A stretch of DNA of 6,349 bases from Candidatus Zixiibacteriota bacterium (GTDB lineage Bacteria > Zixibacteria > MSB-5A5 > JAABVY01). Below the pieces are notes generated by a model. The model was not told the origin of the DNA. It saw only the letters and a program-made list of their open reading frames with translations, and made no database searches. The position numbers and the translations under genes are program-made. Each line of letters opens with the position of its first letter. The stretch's first letter is position 1. The stretch spans positions 1 through 6,349 of the forward strand of contig WJIM01000385.1 in NCBI GenBank assembly GCA_014730285.1. The letters are read 5' to 3'. Of the stretch, positions 5,282 through 6,349 are shown in pieces.

Positions 5282-6349
5282 TTAAAATAAACTTCCATAT
5301 ATCAGGCCGGAGATAGTCGCCATAACTACCACCAGCATTACAAAAACAATTGTCTTCTTCGTTCCAATCACAGACCGTATGACCAGCATGTTGGGCAGTG
5401 ACAGGGCAGGCCCGGCAAGCAAAAGCGCCAGCGACGGTCCTTTGCCCATGCCGTTTCCGATTAATCCCTGCAAAATCGGCACCTCGGTTAAAGTCGCGAA
5501 ATACATAAATGCTCCAACTACTGAGGCGAACAGGTTTGCCCACAATGAATTTCCTCCAACCGAACCGCTGATCCATTCCGAGGGTATCAAGCCCTCATGG
5601 CCGGGACGTCCCAGAAGCAGTCCGGCGATTAATACTCCTGCAAATAAAAGCGGCAGAATCTGTTTCGTGAAGCCCCAGGTCTGATCGAACCATTCCGAGG
5701 ATTCGCCTTTTGATGTTGCGGTCACGATCGAAAATCCAATCACAGCCGCGGCAAATGCGGCCATTGGCTCGTGCGGCACTGCGATGGCCAGCACAATAGC
5801 TGGAATCGCAACCAGAATTAGTTTCCACCATTTCATTTTAAACCAGACCACCAGCACGATGCCCAGAAGGGCCGCTGCAAAACCGGTAATGATCCATTTA
5901 TACGAATATATCGTAAACCAAATTCCCGCCGATTCGTCCGGCCTGCCCCAATTGGCAAATACAAGAATCGCAATCATAGCAGCGAAATAAATTCCATTCT
6001 GGAGCAATGTGCGCGCGCCGTCCGATTCCGGCACAGCCATCTGTGCACTTGCTTTCTCTTTTTCATCATTGCGGAAGATCAGATGCATAATCAGGCCGAT
6101 TATTATACTGAACACTATGGCGCCCGCCGCCCGCGCAACTCCTAACCCAGGCCCCAGGACTCTGGCGGTCAGGATTATTGCCAGAACATTTATAGCAGGG
6201 CCGGAATAAAGAAAGGCGGTGGCAGGGCCGATCCCCGCACCCATCTTGTAAATCCCCGCGAAAAGCGGAAGCACCGTGCAGGAACAGACTGCCAAAATCG
6301 TTCCCGAAACCGAGGCGACTCCATAGGAAAGCACCTTGTTTGCCTTCGC
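5282..6349 (-). CDS. COG0701 / ArsP_1-family permease (N-terminus beyond the right edge)
   Basis: The frame is open from the right edge to TAA 5284-5282, giving 355 residues. A GTG at 6334 could be taken as the start, but the frame continues upstream (AKANKV) without a stop and family members have an earlier first helix bundle, so the gene is 5' truncated here. The ILAVCSCTVLPLFAGIY motif carries a Cys-Ser-Cys pair near the visible start. GPATAFLYSGPAINVLAI and the C-terminal repeat-like LTEVPILQGLIGNGMGKGPS with LLLAGPALSLPNMLVI are hallmarks of this two-fold-repeat permease family. Eight or more membrane helices are present, split by a charged loop (RNDEKEKASAQM). ArsP, an exporter of trivalent organoarsenicals, belongs to this family, and the arsenic context makes a metalloid substrate likely. 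Direct orthology to ArsP is not shown. It appears to be the first visible gene of the minus-strand operon and overlaps the ribosome site of the next gene. Confidence 0.88.
   Translation of the reverse strand, partial: AKANKVLSYGVASVSGTILAVCSCTVLPLFAGIYKMGAGIGPATAFLYSGPAINVLAIILTARVLGPGLGVARAAGAIVFSIIIGLIMHLIFRNDEKEKASAQMAVPESDGARTLLQNGIYFAAMIAILVFANWGRPDESAGIWFTIYSYKWIITGFAAALLGIVLVVWFKMKWWKLILVAIPAIVLAIAVPHEPMAAFAAAVIGFSIVTATSKGESSEWFDQTWGFTKQILPLLFAGVLIAGLLLGRPGHEGLIPSEWISGSVGGNSLWANLFASVVGAFMYFATLTEVPILQGLIGNGMGKGPSLALLLAGPALSLPNMLVIRSVIGTKKTIVFVMLVVVMATISGLIYGSLF

Noticed and set aside
6332..6334. GTG as the true start of the permease
   Set aside because: The frame stays open to the window edge, and starting here would place the CSC helix at the extreme N-terminus, shorter than typical family members.

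Overview
This window looks like bacterial chromosomal DNA from a Gram-negative-type organism with moderate GC. The left edge holds the tail of a secreted protein with thrombospondin type 3 calcium repeats and a dockerin-like repeat, an architecture common in several uncultured phyla such as Zixibacteria-like lineages. The taxonomic placement is only a guess. UGA is used as an ordinary stop by at least three genes here, so the standard code applies.

Layout. Bases 1-856 hold unrelated genes: the secreted-protein tail (+), a 68-residue two-helix membrane protein (-), and a single-domain molybdate-binding Mop protein (+). The 173-base divergent spacer between the last two carries their candidate promoters. 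From 969 to the right edge, seven genes lie on the minus strand. In transcription order they are a COG0701/ArsP_1-family permease (cut by the right edge), a small thioredoxin-fold protein, an ArsF-like exported CxxC protein, an ArsG-like CcdA/DsbD-type membrane protein, a membrane-anchored DUF1573 protein with an in-frame UGA, an ArsC arsenate reductase and an Acr3 arsenite exporter. Most junctions are tight (11 bp, 24 bp, TGATG, 18 bp, ATGA). The one larger gap, about 100 bp before the DUF1573 gene, contains a plausible promoter, so there may be two transcription units.

How they may work together. ArsC reduces arsenate to arsenite and Acr3 exports it, which is a classical inorganic arsenic module. 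The small thioredoxin-fold protein, ArsF-like protein and ArsG-like protein resemble the ArsEFG set reported to reduce nitro-aromatic arsenicals and export the amino products. The ArsP_1-family permease fits organoarsenical handling.

The most striking item is the DUF1573 gene. A conceptual stop at 3305-3307 interrupts one continuous frame (3694 to 2504) exactly where this family carries the first cysteine of its CGC motif, giving S-U-G-C-T. A hairpin starts 12 nt after the UGA, the position expected for a bacterial SECIS. I interpret this as an undescribed or little-described selenoprotein: a periplasmic U-x-C redox or metalloid-binding domain inside an arsenic operon, possibly fed with electrons by the CcdA-like ArsG protein. 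No gene-free stretch exceeds 300 bases. I see no RNA genes, mobile elements or CRISPR arrays.
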